NCBI RefSeq assembly: GCF_947499265.1
Contig: NZ_CANMNK010000006.1
Location: 186,001 to 250,000 of the forward strand
From: an uncultured Roseobacter sp.
GTDB taxonomy: Bacteria; Pseudomonadota; Alphaproteobacteria; Rhodobacterales; Rhodobacteraceae
Reading direction: 5' to 3'
Length of the DNA stretch: 64,000 nt
The notes under the pieces are model-generated. The model was given only the letters and a program-made list of their open reading frames with translations, had not been told where the DNA came from and made no database searches. Shown in pieces: positions 39,389-49,750 of the stretch (position 1 is the first letter of the stretch; the number at the start of each line of letters is the position of its first letter). Made by a program: the position numbers and the translations under genes.

Positions 39389-39428
39389 CACACTGGTATA
39401 CCAGTTAAATGACTAGTATACCAGTGTG
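39389..39428. promoter_or_regulatory. Tandem palindromic GntR operators
   Basis: Perfect palindrome ACTGGTATACCAGT (39392-39405) and near-perfect ACTAGTATACCAGT (39412-39425), 20 bp apart; whole element reads CACACTGGTATAC...GTATACCAGTGTG. Confidence 0.8.
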
Positions 39429-39452
39429 AGTGAAAACGGAAAAGGACAGCGC

Positions 39453-40196
39453 ATGAAACTTGCAGGGCAAACGGCGATCATTACCGGCGGTGGTCGGGAC
39501 ATCGGACAGGCCGCCGCCATTAAACTGGCTGCGGAAGGGGCAAACGTGGCCATCAACTATTATTCCAGCAGTGCCGGAGCGGATGCCGCAGTGGAGCAGA
39601 TCAAAGCGCAGGGAGGGCAGGCCTTCGCGCTGAAGGGTGATCTAACCAAGGTGGAGGATGTTGACGCGCTTGTCGCCAAGACAGTCGATGAGTTTGGCGG
39701 GATCAACGTGCTCGTCAACAATGCCGGAGGCCTGATCGCCCGCAAGACTGTGTCGGAGATGCCGCTCGAACACTGGAACGCAGTGATGAACCTGAACCTG
39801 ACAAGCACATTCATGATGACGAAGGCGTGCCTTCGCCACATGGACACCGGAACCATCGTAAACCTGGCAAGCCAGGCCGGGCGCGATGGCGGTGGGCCCG
39901 GTGCGGTGGCTTATGCCACCTCTAAAGGTGCGGTTATGACCATGACCCGCGCGATGGCCAAGGAGTTGGGGCCGAACATCCGGGTCAACGCCTTGTGCCC
40001 TGGCATGATCGACACCGATTTTCATAATGTGCATACGCCCGACGCGGGCCGACGCGGGTATGAGGCTGCTGCACCGGTAAAACGACAGGGCAATACGGAC
40101 GATACGGCCAACCTGATCTTGTTCCTCGCCTGTGCGGATTCCGCGTTCATCACCGGCACAAACATCGACATCAACGGCGGGATGGTATTCTCCTGA
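39453..40196 (+). CDS. SDR-family oxidoreductase
   Basis: MKLAGQTAIITGGGRDIGQAAAIKLAAEGANVAINY; NVLVNNAGG; YATSKGAVMTMTRAMAKELGPNIRVNALCPG. Confidence 0.95.
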   Translation: MKLAGQTAIITGGGRDIGQAAAIKLAAEGANVAINYYSSSAGADAAVEQIKAQGGQAFALKGDLTKVEDVDALVAKTVDEFGGINVLVNNAGGLIARKTVSEMPLEHWNAVMNLNLTSTFMMTKACLRHMDTGTIVNLASQAGRDGGGPGAVAYATSKGAVMTMTRAMAKELGPNIRVNALCPGMIDTDFHNVHTPDAGRRGYEAAAPVKRQGNTDDTANLILFLACADSAFITGTNIDINGGMVFS

Positions 40197-40217
40197 CCGC
40201 TTCTGAAAGGATCTGAC

Positions 40218-40529
40218 ATGTCTGAATTTCCGATTGTTTCGACGGCAGAAAACGTGACCCGGCAGGTCCTTTCGGATCACCCCGAACTGATGGTGGTGGC
40301 TTTCCGTTTCGGCCAAGAAGGCGCCATTGGCGCGCTCCACAATCACCCCCACGTTCAGTCGACCTATGTTGAAAGTGGCCGGTTCCAGTTCACTCTTGGC
40401 GATGAAGTACGCGAGGTCGGGCAGGGGGATAGTTTTGTTATTCCGTCCGGGATGAAGCATGGGTGCGTCTGCCTGGAACCCGGCACGCTGGTCGATTGCT
40501 TCACACCGCGCCGGGAAGATTTTCTGTGA
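40218..40529 (+). CDS. Cupin-domain protein
   Basis: GALHNHPHVQSTYVESGRFQFTLGDEVREVGQGDSFVIPSGMKHG. Confidence 0.93.
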   Translation: MSEFPIVSTAENVTRQVLSDHPELMVVAFRFGQEGAIGALHNHPHVQSTYVESGRFQFTLGDEVREVGQGDSFVIPSGMKHGCVCLEPGTLVDCFTPRREDFL

Positions 40530-40746
40530 ACTGAGCCCCGCAGGGCGACCTAAACAGCCTTCTTGATAGGTCCGGTTTGTCCCGAATGCCGACCTTATCC
40601 CCTGCGATATTGACCGGTGATCCCCGTGAAAGTGCTTACATGCCCTCTTCGAGCGCAAAACCGGCAAAAGCCCCGTTTGGAGCTGACGGCTGTACCTTAA
40701 ATCAAGGCGACATTGCTAAGCTAGAGTGGGGTCGGCCCAGCAGCAG

Positions 40747-41700
<954 letters not shown>

Positions 41701-42104
41701 AGACGGGTCACAATCAGTGTTCGGTGAAAGTCGCTTTGCCGGGGCGCTTGTAGGTTGAAGCTGATGTTTGAAACTTCCTGGTTGCTGATCTTGATCCGTT
41801 GTTCCGAAACCTAGAACAACTGTGAAAATTTGACCCTCCCCAGTGTTATAAAAGTTCGAGATCGGGCGGTCCCTAGGGCGCTATCAGGTTTATCTTCTTG
41901 GCGTGACTGCGAAGCCGTGACCAGATGCGTGCCTTCGATTTCAAAACGACGCACCGTGCAAGACATCTTTGAAAAATTGTAGCACATGGCCCGCCGGTAC
42001 TCACCAGACTGCTAATACAGAATAAAAGCGGTGTCGGAATTCAGGGTCTAGATGCTCGGATTGAGGCCGCTGATAAGCGGCCCCAAAACAACTCGGCTTA
42101 CTCT

Positions 42105-42701
42105 TTATCGGGAGGGTTGGCGTCGTGCCTTTACCACTCCGAACATTCCAAAGCCCGCGAGCAGCAGGAGCGCGCTTGCGGGAAGTGGAACAGGTGCAAT
42201 TTCAGGGCTGGTATTTGCCACACCGAACTGCGCGCCCGTAAGATCGGGGGCGTTGAAAATGCTGGTCAATGCGCCGGCAAGGGTGCCGGTGATTTCAAGG
42301 CCGATCCCCCCTTGTGCCGTACCGAAGGAGAAGAGGTCGAGGCCGGTCGGCCCGCCAATCACGTCTCCGAACACGGTTTCCGCCAAAGTGTCGATCACAA
42401 AGTTGCCGACAGTGACCTCGACATCATCGGTGGTGTCCAAGGTGAACAAAGTGACGCCGCTGCCGTCGTGGAGGATCTCAAGTCCCCCGCCGGCTGTGGA
42501 ACCACCCGTGATGGGGAAGGTAAAGGTCGCCCCGGTCGCCGTCGCTGTTCCAAACGGCGCGCCGCCAAGCCCCAGTGTCGTAAGCGGGGCTGTCACTGTC
42601 ACGGTTGTCTCACCGCCGTTGATTGTCGCTGCGTTGGCAGCACCGGTTGCTAACGCCAGGCCTAGGCCCAGGGTGAGTAGTAGCTTTCTCATTTCGTTCA
42701 T
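42105..42701 (-). CDS. VPLPA-CTERM type secreted/sorted protein
   Basis: Signal peptide MRKLLLTLGLGLALATGAANAA; C-terminal VPLPASALLLLAGFGMFGVVKARRQPSR. Confidence 0.85.
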   Translation of the reverse strand: MNEMRKLLLTLGLGLALATGAANAATINGGETTVTVTAPLTTLGLGGAPFGTATATGATFTFPITGGSTAGGGLEILHDGSGVTLFTLDTTDDVEVTVGNFVIDTLAETVFGDVIGGPTGLDLFSFGTAQGGIGLEITGTLAGALTSIFNAPDLTGAQFGVANTSPEIAPVPLPASALLLLAGFGMFGVVKARRQPSR

Positions 42702-43236
42702 CCTCTCCGTTGATATGGTGAAAGTTGTTGGTATTGCCGATCCGAACACGCGCGCCCTGTTGACGGTCATCACGTTTTGTCTGGCCTCCGAAATCTGCGG
42801 CCACCTCGGTGGTGAAACTGCCCGAAACCGGTAAAGCTTCGACCGATATTGGCCGAACATGGCAGCCGCGACTGACAACAGGCCGAACCCCCGGCAAAGG
42901 CAGCTGATTTGACAAGTAACGTGCACTTCATGCGGTTTTCCAAAATCGTGTGCATATTTCACACGAGTAGAAAGGTAGCTGAGCCTTTGCGCTATGCAAG
43001 GTTTTCGTGGAATTTTTTCACACATTGTCGGTATTCCGCCTAAAATCAGACCGATCCAGGCAGTCATCGCAGCGATTCCTAGGACCGCTCATTTGGTTCA
43101 CCGTTGATGGGGTCTGAAATCGTCGCCCGCGATTACGGTAATTTTCGCCATGCACCAATCATTGCCAGATCACAGCGCAGCCTCGCCTAAGCGGGTATTT
43201 GTCAAAATACTTATCGAGAGATTTGAGGCATTGAAG

Positions 43237-43260
43237 ATTGTTATTTTATAAAATAACAAT
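43237..43260. promoter_or_regulatory. Zur box-like perfect 24-bp palindrome
   Basis: ATTGTTATTTTATAAAATAACAAT directly upstream of the Fur/Zur-family gene; contains GTTAT...ATAAC half-sites. Confidence 0.85.
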
Positions 43261-43285
43261 TTGCCAAGTCTTCGGAGACCCCCTC

Positions 43286-43675
43286 ATGCGTAAACAGGCA
43301 GCGACGCGACAATCGGACGTTCTGAACGTGCTGCGAACACATGGCAAACCGATGTCGGCCTATGACATTCTGGACAAAATGAAGGTGGCCGAGCCTGAAC
43401 TGGCGCCGCCTACTGTCTATCGTGCGCTATCTGCGCTGACCGATCAGGGGCGGGCGCACAAGTTGGAATCGATCAAGGCCTTTGTGCCATGTCGCTGTGC
43501 GCATGAAGCCTCAGTGCCCGTTCTAGCCATCTGTGATGCCTGCGGTGCCGTCGAAGAACATGATGGCACGCCGCTGCTGTCGCAACTCGATCAAATCTCT
43601 ACGCAGTCAGCCTTCAACGCGTCCCGCCATATCGTGGAAATTCACGGGCAGTGCCGAGACTGCTCGACGTCATGA
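43286..43675 (+). CDS. zur: Fur-family regulator, probably Zur
   Basis: LAPPTVYRALSALTDQGRAHKLESIKAFVPCRCAHEASVPVLAICDACGAVEE...CRDCS; adjacent Zur box and zinc-type operon. Confidence 0.82.
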   Translation: MRKQAATRQSDVLNVLRTHGKPMSAYDILDKMKVAEPELAPPTVYRALSALTDQGRAHKLESIKAFVPCRCAHEASVPVLAICDACGAVEEHDGTPLLSQLDQISTQSAFNASRHIVEIHGQCRDCSTS

Positions 43676-43704
43676 ATCCCCCCTTGCCCCATTGGAGTAC
43701 GGCT

Positions 43705-44346
43705 ATGAAAAAGATCACCTACATCGCTCTTGTCGCCATGACCTCATCATCGGTTGCCGCCGAAGAAGCCCGCCAGCTTGACGCCCATGAACATGGTGTC
43801 GGCCAGCTTGATATCGCTTTTGACGGCGCAAAAATCGCGATGGAATTTCACGCGCCCGGCGCGGATATCGTGGGCTTTGAATATGCCGCTGAAAGCGCCG
43901 AGGACCGCGCCAAGGTAGACACCGCCGTCGCAACGCTTGCCCGCCCGCTTACCCTTTTTGAACTCCCGGCGGCGGCGGGGTGCAGCGTGGTGCAGGCCAG
44001 CGCCGAGCTGGAAAGTGAAGAGGTACACGAGGACCACGACGAACACGCCCATGACGATCACAAGGAAGAAGCCCACGGTGAAGAAGATCACGCGGCGCAT
44101 GAAGACCACGAGCATGATCACGACGAGCATGCAGAACATGACCATGAGGCAAGGCATACCGAGTTTCACGCAGAATATCTGCTGAATTGCGCGGATACTT
44201 CTGCGGCAGATCTCATCACATTTGCCTATTTCGAAAGTTTCCCCAATGCGCTCGAGCTTGAGGTGCAGGTGATCACCGAAAAAGGCGCGACCGCCTTCGA
44301 GGTAACGCGTGAGGCGCCGACCCTTGATCTGCGCGACATGTTCTGA
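43705..44346 (+). CDS. His-rich periplasmic protein of ZrgA/DUF2796 type
   Basis: DAHEHGVGQLDIAFDGAKIAMEFHAPGADIVGFEYAAES; central HEDHDEHAHDDHKEEAHGEEDHAAHEDHEHDHDEH. Confidence 0.9.
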   Translation: MKKITYIALVAMTSSSVAAEEARQLDAHEHGVGQLDIAFDGAKIAMEFHAPGADIVGFEYAAESAEDRAKVDTAVATLARPLTLFELPAAAGCSVVQASAELESEEVHEDHDEHAHDDHKEEAHGEEDHAAHEDHEHDHDEHAEHDHEARHTEFHAEYLLNCADTSAADLITFAYFESFPNALELEVQVITEKGATAFEVTREAPTLDLRDMF

Positions 44347-44360
44347 GGCCGTCCGCGTCG

Positions 44361-45062
44361 GTGCCAGAGCAGACCTCAATTCTCGATCTGAAGGACGTCG
44401 GATACCGCTGGCCGGGACGGGCGTCTTTCGGGTTGACCATTCCCCAGTTTACCCTCGCACCTGCCGAGACAGTTTTGCTGCTGGGCGAAAGCGGGTCGGG
44501 CAAATCGACACTGCTGTCCCTGATTTGCGGGACGATCACCGCCGACGCGGGGCGCGTGCGTGTGGCGGGTACGGATATCGCTGCCCTGTCGGCGGGCAAG
44601 CGGGACAGGTTTCGGGCCGAACACATCGGCCTCATATTTCAACAGTTCAATCTGCTCCCCTTCGCCCGCGTGATCGACAACATCCTCTTGCCGCTGCGCT
44701 TTGCCCCCCAACGCCGCGCGCGGGTGCCTGCGCCGCAGGAAGACGCGCAGAACCTCTGTGCTGATCTGGGTCTGCCGACCAAACTCATCAATGCCAAGGC
44801 CGGAACGCTCAGCGTCGGGCAACAGCAACGGGTGGCCGCAGCGCGCGCCCTGATCGGGGCACCCCCGCTCATCGTGGCGGATGAACCCACGTCATCGCTT
44901 GATGCCGCGACCCAGGCGACGTTTTTGCATCTGCTCTTCACGCAGGCGCGCGCGCATGGCACCACGCTGCTGATGGTCAGCCATGACGCACGGCTTGCCG
45001 AACACTTTGACCGCGTGGTGCAGATGTCCGACATCACCCAGCCCCATTTGGCTGCGGCATGA
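44361..45062 (+). CDS. ABC transporter ATP-binding protein (LolD/MacB-like)
   Basis: LLGESGSGKSTLLSLICG, LSVGQQQRVAAARALIGAPPLIVADEPTSSLD. Confidence 0.93.
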   Translation: MPEQTSILDLKDVGYRWPGRASFGLTIPQFTLAPAETVLLLGESGSGKSTLLSLICGTITADAGRVRVAGTDIAALSAGKRDRFRAEHIGLIFQQFNLLPFARVIDNILLPLRFAPQRRARVPAPQEDAQNLCADLGLPTKLINAKAGTLSVGQQQRVAAARALIGAPPLIVADEPTSSLDAATQATFLHLLFTQARAHGTTLLMVSHDARLAEHFDRVVQMSDITQPHLAAA

Positions 45063-46309
45063 TCCTGCGCCTCGCTTTCGGATCTCTTCTGGCACGTGCG
45101 GTGACCGTGGCGATGACCATCCTGGCCATTGCCCTGTCGGTCGCGCTTTTTCTGGGGGTCGAAAAGGTGCGCACAGGAGCCAAGGCGAGCTTTGCCGATA
45201 CGATCTCGGGCACGGACCTGATTGTGGGCGCGCGCTCCGGCTCCGTGCAACTGCTGCTTTATTCGGTGTTCCGCATCGGGAACGCCACCAACAATCTGAC
45301 GTGGGAGAGCTATCAGGACATCGCGGCACGGCCCGAAGTGGACTGGATCGTGCCGATCTCTCTGGGCGACAGCCACCGGCAATTCCGCGTCATGGGGACA
45401 ACAACCGCGTTCTTTGAGCGCTACAAGTACCGCACCGGACAATCCCTTGCCGTTGAACGCGGGGTGATCATGGAGGACCTCTTTGATGCTGTGATCGGTG
45501 CGGACGTGGCGGCGACGCTCGGCTATGATGTGGGCGATCCGATTGTGGTGGCCCATGGGTTGGCGTCTTTCATCGAACATGACGATCAACCGTTTCGCGT
45601 CTCCGGCATTTTACAAAAGACCGGCACGCCCGTGGACCGCACCGTGGTCGTGAGCCTGGAGGCGATTGAGGCGATCCACGTCGATTGGCGCAGCGGCGCC
45701 CGCATCCCCGGTCAGTCAACGCCCGCTGAGACCATTCGTCAGATGACGCTGGAACCGCAGGCTGTCACCGCCGCCCTTGTCGGTGTCAAAAGCCGGTTGC
45801 AGGTCTTCAATCTGCAACGGGCGATCAATGAATACCCCCAGGAGCCACTGCTGGCGATCCTGCCGGGCGTGGCCCTGCAGGAGCTGTGGCAGATCGTGGG
45901 GATCGCGGAAACCGCGCTCATCGCGGTCTCCGGCATGGTCATTGTCACGGCCCTGATCGGCATGATGGCCACGATCTTTTCAAGCCTCAGTGAACGCCGC
46001 CGCGAAATGGCGATCTTTCGCGCCATGGGGGCGCGACCGCGCGTCATTCTCAGCCTTCTTGTATTGGAGGCGGCGATGATGGCGGCAATCGGCGCGCTCA
46101 TCGGGTTGGCGCTTCTCTACGTCAGCCTGCTCTTCGCACAGCCATTGGTCGACGCCGCGTTCGGCCTCTGGCTGCCGATTGAGGCCCCGACGCTTCGAGA
46201 GCTTTGGGTTCTGATCGGCGTGGTTGCCGCTGGCGCAATTGTGAGCCTGGTACCTGCAATCAGAGCCTACCGGATGTCGCTGGCCGATGGTATGATGGTC
46301 CGCATCTAA
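45059..46309 (+). CDS. FtsX/MacB-like ABC permease
   Basis: N-terminal TM plus MacB-like periplasmic domain and FtsX-type C-terminus (SLSERRREMAIFRAMGARPRVILSLLVLEAAMMA). Confidence 0.92.
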   Translation: MILRLAFGSLLARAVTVAMTILAIALSVALFLGVEKVRTGAKASFADTISGTDLIVGARSGSVQLLLYSVFRIGNATNNLTWESYQDIAARPEVDWIVPISLGDSHRQFRVMGTTTAFFERYKYRTGQSLAVERGVIMEDLFDAVIGADVAATLGYDVGDPIVVAHGLASFIEHDDQPFRVSGILQKTGTPVDRTVVVSLEAIEAIHVDWRSGARIPGQSTPAETIRQMTLEPQAVTAALVGVKSRLQVFNLQRAINEYPQEPLLAILPGVALQELWQIVGIAETALIAVSGMVIVTALIGMMATIFSSLSERRREMAIFRAMGARPRVILSLLVLEAAMMAAIGALIGLALLYVSLLFAQPLVDAAFGLWLPIEAPTLRELWVLIGVVAAGAIVSLVPAIRAYRMSLADGMMVRI

Positions 46310-46326
46310 CGCAGAGGTATCAGCTT

Positions 46327-46830
46327 ATGGAACTCTCACGTCGCCACCTTTTGACCACCGCATTGGGATTTGCCGCCCTCCCGAATGCCGGGCTTGCTAA
46401 TACGCCGAAGCTGGTTGGGTGGGACGACCTGATCCCGCCCGGTGTGCCCTATTCCGAGATCATCGGAGAGGGTGAGATTGACATGGTGCGCGACACCTGG
46501 CTGCCGGAATTTGACGAGAACGCCACCAAGCTGAACCCGGTTCTGGATGGGGCTTATATCAAGATGCCGGGCTACGTGCTGCCCATCGATATGTCGACCG
46601 CGGGTGTGACCAGTTTCATCATGGTGCCCTACGTCGGTGCCTGCGTTCACGTCCCGCCTCCACCGGCCAACCAGCTGGTCTTTGTCGATAGCGAAAAACC
46701 CTGGCCAAGTGATCAGCTCTGGGACCCGGTCTGGGTGACCGGCATCATGAAGCATGAACTGCAATCCACCACGCTTGCTCACATAGGTTATGCGATGACG
46801 GCGGAAAAGATTGAGGTCTATGAGTGGTGA
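46327..46830 (+). CDS. DUF3299-type exported protein
   Basis: KMPGYVLPIDMSTAGVTSFIMVPYVGACVHVPPPPANQLVFV. Confidence 0.88.
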   Translation: MELSRRHLLTTALGFAALPNAGLANTPKLVGWDDLIPPGVPYSEIIGEGEIDMVRDTWLPEFDENATKLNPVLDGAYIKMPGYVLPIDMSTAGVTSFIMVPYVGACVHVPPPPANQLVFVDSEKPWPSDQLWDPVWVTGIMKHELQSTTLAHIGYAMTAEKIEVYEW

Positions 46831-47330
46831 CGCCCCATTTGAGCCGACGACGGGCGCTCATGACAGTTTTCGCCGCCTTTGCTCTCAGACCCGGCATGGC
46901 CCGCGCCAAGGATTACATAGATCTGGAATGGACGGATCTGGTGCCGGAAGGCCAGGCCGCAATCCCCCCCTTCATTCAGGGTCTGATCCAGCATGACGGG
47001 CCCAGCCTGAGCCGTCAGCAGCCGCCCTCGAAAGGGGTACGCACCGAATGGAACGGCGAAATCGTGCGCCTGCCCGGTTTCATCGTGCCAATCGACTATT
47101 CCGGCACGGGCGTGACCGCCTTCATCCTTGTCCCATTTGTCGGCGCATGCGTTCACGTGCCGCCCCCGCCGGCCAACCAGTTGGTTTTTGTCACGACAGA
47201 AAAACCCTATGAAAGCTCCGGCATGTTTGAACCGGTGAACGTCATTGGCATGTTTGGAACGGCATCCACATCCACGCAGCTTGCAGATATCGCCTATGCC
47301 CTGTCAGCGGATTATATTGAGCCGTTCTGA
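46824..47330 (+). CDS. DUF3299-type exported protein, tandem paralog
   Basis: RLPGFIVPIDYSGTGVTAFILVPFVGACVHVPPPPANQLVFV; overlaps the upstream gene. Confidence 0.88.
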   Translation: MVTPHLSRRRALMTVFAAFALRPGMARAKDYIDLEWTDLVPEGQAAIPPFIQGLIQHDGPSLSRQQPPSKGVRTEWNGEIVRLPGFIVPIDYSGTGVTAFILVPFVGACVHVPPPPANQLVFVTTEKPYESSGMFEPVNVIGMFGTASTSTQLADIAYALSADYIEPF

Positions 47331-47619
47331 GCGTTAAAGACCGCGCCCTTAAGAAGTATCCTTCAGTTATTCAGCGTCGATGCGTCCGGGATCGAATGGC
47401 AGATCCGACAACTCGCGTTTGCTCATCTGGCGCAGGGCGGGATGTGAAAGCGGATCCCGCTTCCAGTGCACTTGGGCCGCTTCGGTTTCAGCGCCTTGGC
47501 GCAAAAAGGAGCGCAGGTGAAATGTCCGGATGAGAGCTACCACGTCCATGATCTGAGGATGCCATATCAGGCGCGATGAGGGGATCGACTTTGCAAGGCT
47601 CTAGGTTTAGAAAATCTAA

Positions 47620-48525
47620 ATGCATCCGCTCAACAAACTTCCGCTCTCTGCACTCCGTGCAGTCGAAGCGATAGGTCGGCTCGGCACCCTGGCCGCTGCC
47701 GCTGATGAGCTTGGCGTAACATCCGGCGCGCTCAGCCAACGACTTGCGAAGGCCGAGGCCCGTCTTGGGGTGCCCCTGTTCCTGCGTGAAGCCACGGGGC
47801 TTCGCGCGACCGAGGCCTGCGAACGCATTCTGCCACGCCTCAGCCTGGGCATGGAGCATCTGGCCTCTGCGCTGGAGCTGCTTGAGGATGACGAGACCAC
47901 GCTCACCGTCACGGTCGCCCCCATCTTTGCAAGCCGCTGGCTTATCTGGCGCATCCACCGCTTTCATGAGCTTGAACCCACGATCAGCGTGCGTGTTGAA
48001 CCCCGTGTGGATATGGTCGATTTCCGCAGTTCCGAAATCGATGTCGGGATCCGCGTCGGCATGTCGCCCGGCCGCCATGTAAGCGCATCGAAGCTTTTGG
48101 ATCAGCGGGTCTTTCCGGTGTGCTCGCCTGAGATCGCGCTCCGGGTACACAAACCCGAAGACTTGTTGAAGCTTCCAATCATTCGAGAAAACGATGACCT
48201 CTTCGGTTGGAAGACCTGGCTTGCGAACACCGGACTGTCCGTTCCACCCGCCGTACCGGGGCCGACCTACGCAGATGCCTCCCTATGTCTCGACGCGGCG
48301 ATGACAGGGCAGGGTGTGTTCATGGCATGGGAGACGCTGGCCTCGGACGCTATCAAAGCCGGACAACTTGTTGCCCCGGTTCCCGGGCGGTGCGAGACCG
48401 GCCAAAGCTACTGGTTCGTGGCGCACCCGCGTTCCGCAAAAAAGTCGAAGACGGTGAAATTCCGCCGCTGGCTCGAAGCGGAACTGATGCGGTCCGTGAT
48501 CGAATGGCGCAGCGGCGGCGATTGA
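47620..48525 (+). CDS. LysR-family regulator (GcvA-like)
   Basis: LSALRAVEAIGRLGTLAAAADELGVTSGALSQRLAKAEARLGVPLFLREATGLRAT. Confidence 0.93.
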   Translation: MHPLNKLPLSALRAVEAIGRLGTLAAAADELGVTSGALSQRLAKAEARLGVPLFLREATGLRATEACERILPRLSLGMEHLASALELLEDDETTLTVTVAPIFASRWLIWRIHRFHELEPTISVRVEPRVDMVDFRSSEIDVGIRVGMSPGRHVSASKLLDQRVFPVCSPEIALRVHKPEDLLKLPIIRENDDLFGWKTWLANTGLSVPPAVPGPTYADASLCLDAAMTGQGVFMAWETLASDAIKAGQLVAPVPGRCETGQSYWFVAHPRSAKKSKTVKFRRWLEAELMRSVIEWRSGGD

Positions 48526-48612
48526 CAATGCCCGCCTGTGGACAGATCGGGCAATTGTTGCTCTGCTCCATTTAATGCGACCTCAAGGCCGCAATATCGG
48601 CCCATAGCGCAT

Positions 48613-48640
48613 CACTGCTGACCGAACGTGGTCAGCAGTG
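48613..48640. repeat. Perfect 11-bp inverted repeat, possible terminator stem
   Basis: CACTGCTGACC-gaacgt-GGTCAGCAGTG followed by TCTTGATAG. Confidence 0.85.
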
Positions 48641-48917
48641 TCTTGATAGTGACTCTCCAAGTTGATCGGAGAGACCAATGAGGCGAATTCTCAGGGCATG
48701 CTACGCAGGCCGCACCGCATTCAAAACTAAAGCGCCACCAGAGAGCAGGCGGGACCCAACTGCGGTTGCCCATGTGAAGGATCATCTCCGTCGGGATATC
48801 GGTATCGACGATGCGCACAGCAGGGTTCGGACCATGTGCTGCGACCCGCTAGAGGTCGAGATCCGCAGGCTGCTTTCGCGTCTCTAAAGAAAGCCACAGA
48901 TTGCCGCACTTTCCCGA

Positions 48918-49664
48918 CTAACGATCTGGCGCAGCGATAGCGCGGCCATCGTCATCCCAGTCACCCCAGCTTGGAAACGGGATAGGCTCGGTATCGTCCA
49001 GCGCTCCAAGATACGACCGCCAATCGGAGAGGTTTTGTTCAAGCCTTTTATGCAGGCTCGCGTCGTCCTCATACCTGTAGCCATGTCCCTGCACACCGAA
49101 GGATATGAAAGGGGGCAAGACCGAGAAACCCATGTAATATAACGAATACTGGATCGGCCAAAGCATAGTCTGGAAATCACCGCCGCGACTGCCGGGGCCG
49201 AATGCCCGTTCCGGCGCACCCGTGGTCACAGAGACGATGGCCCGCGTGCCGCGAAAGTGACCTGTGTCATAGCGCTTCCGGCTGGTGTAGAGGCCGCCGT
49301 TGACGAACACGCGGTCCATCCAGCCTTTCAGAATGGCGGGCGGGCCGTGCCACCAGAGCGGAAACTGCAGGATGACCAGATTGGCGCGGTTCAGGTGCTC
49401 GATCTCGGTTTGAACCTCGCTTGGCAAGTTGCTGTTTTCCCAAGCATGACGCTGCTCTCTCAGCGCTGCGAAAGCCTCCGCGTCAGCGCGGTCGCGGTAG
49501 TGCGCCGCACACTCGACCGGATCAAAACCTGTGCGATAGAGGTCATTCACGGTTGTGCTGTAACCGATGTCTAACAGGCTTTGACGCGCTCCTTGCGTCA
49601 ACGCACCGTTGTACGACGACGGGTCTGGATGGGCGTGAACAATGTGAGCGTGCATTTCGAGCAT
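48918..49664 (-). CDS. NAD(P)H dehydrogenase (quinone)/flavodoxin-like fold protein
   Basis: HIVHAHPDPSSYNGALTQGARQSL; LVILQFPLWWHGPPAILKGWMDRVFVNGGLY. Confidence 0.92.
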   Translation of the reverse strand: MLEMHAHIVHAHPDPSSYNGALTQGARQSLLDIGYSTTVNDLYRTGFDPVECAAHYRDRADAEAFAALREQRHAWENSNLPSEVQTEIEHLNRANLVILQFPLWWHGPPAILKGWMDRVFVNGGLYTSRKRYDTGHFRGTRAIVSVTTGAPERAFGPGSRGGDFQTMLWPIQYSLYYMGFSVLPPFISFGVQGHGYRYEDDASLHKRLEQNLSDWRSYLGALDDTEPIPFPSWGDWDDDGRAIAAPDR

Positions 49665-49750
49665 CTCCAGTGTGGATGGCTATTTGCGCTATTATTCAAC
49701 GTTCATTTTCGATAAGAAATTGATCAAATAGGTAATTCGGCATTACAAAA

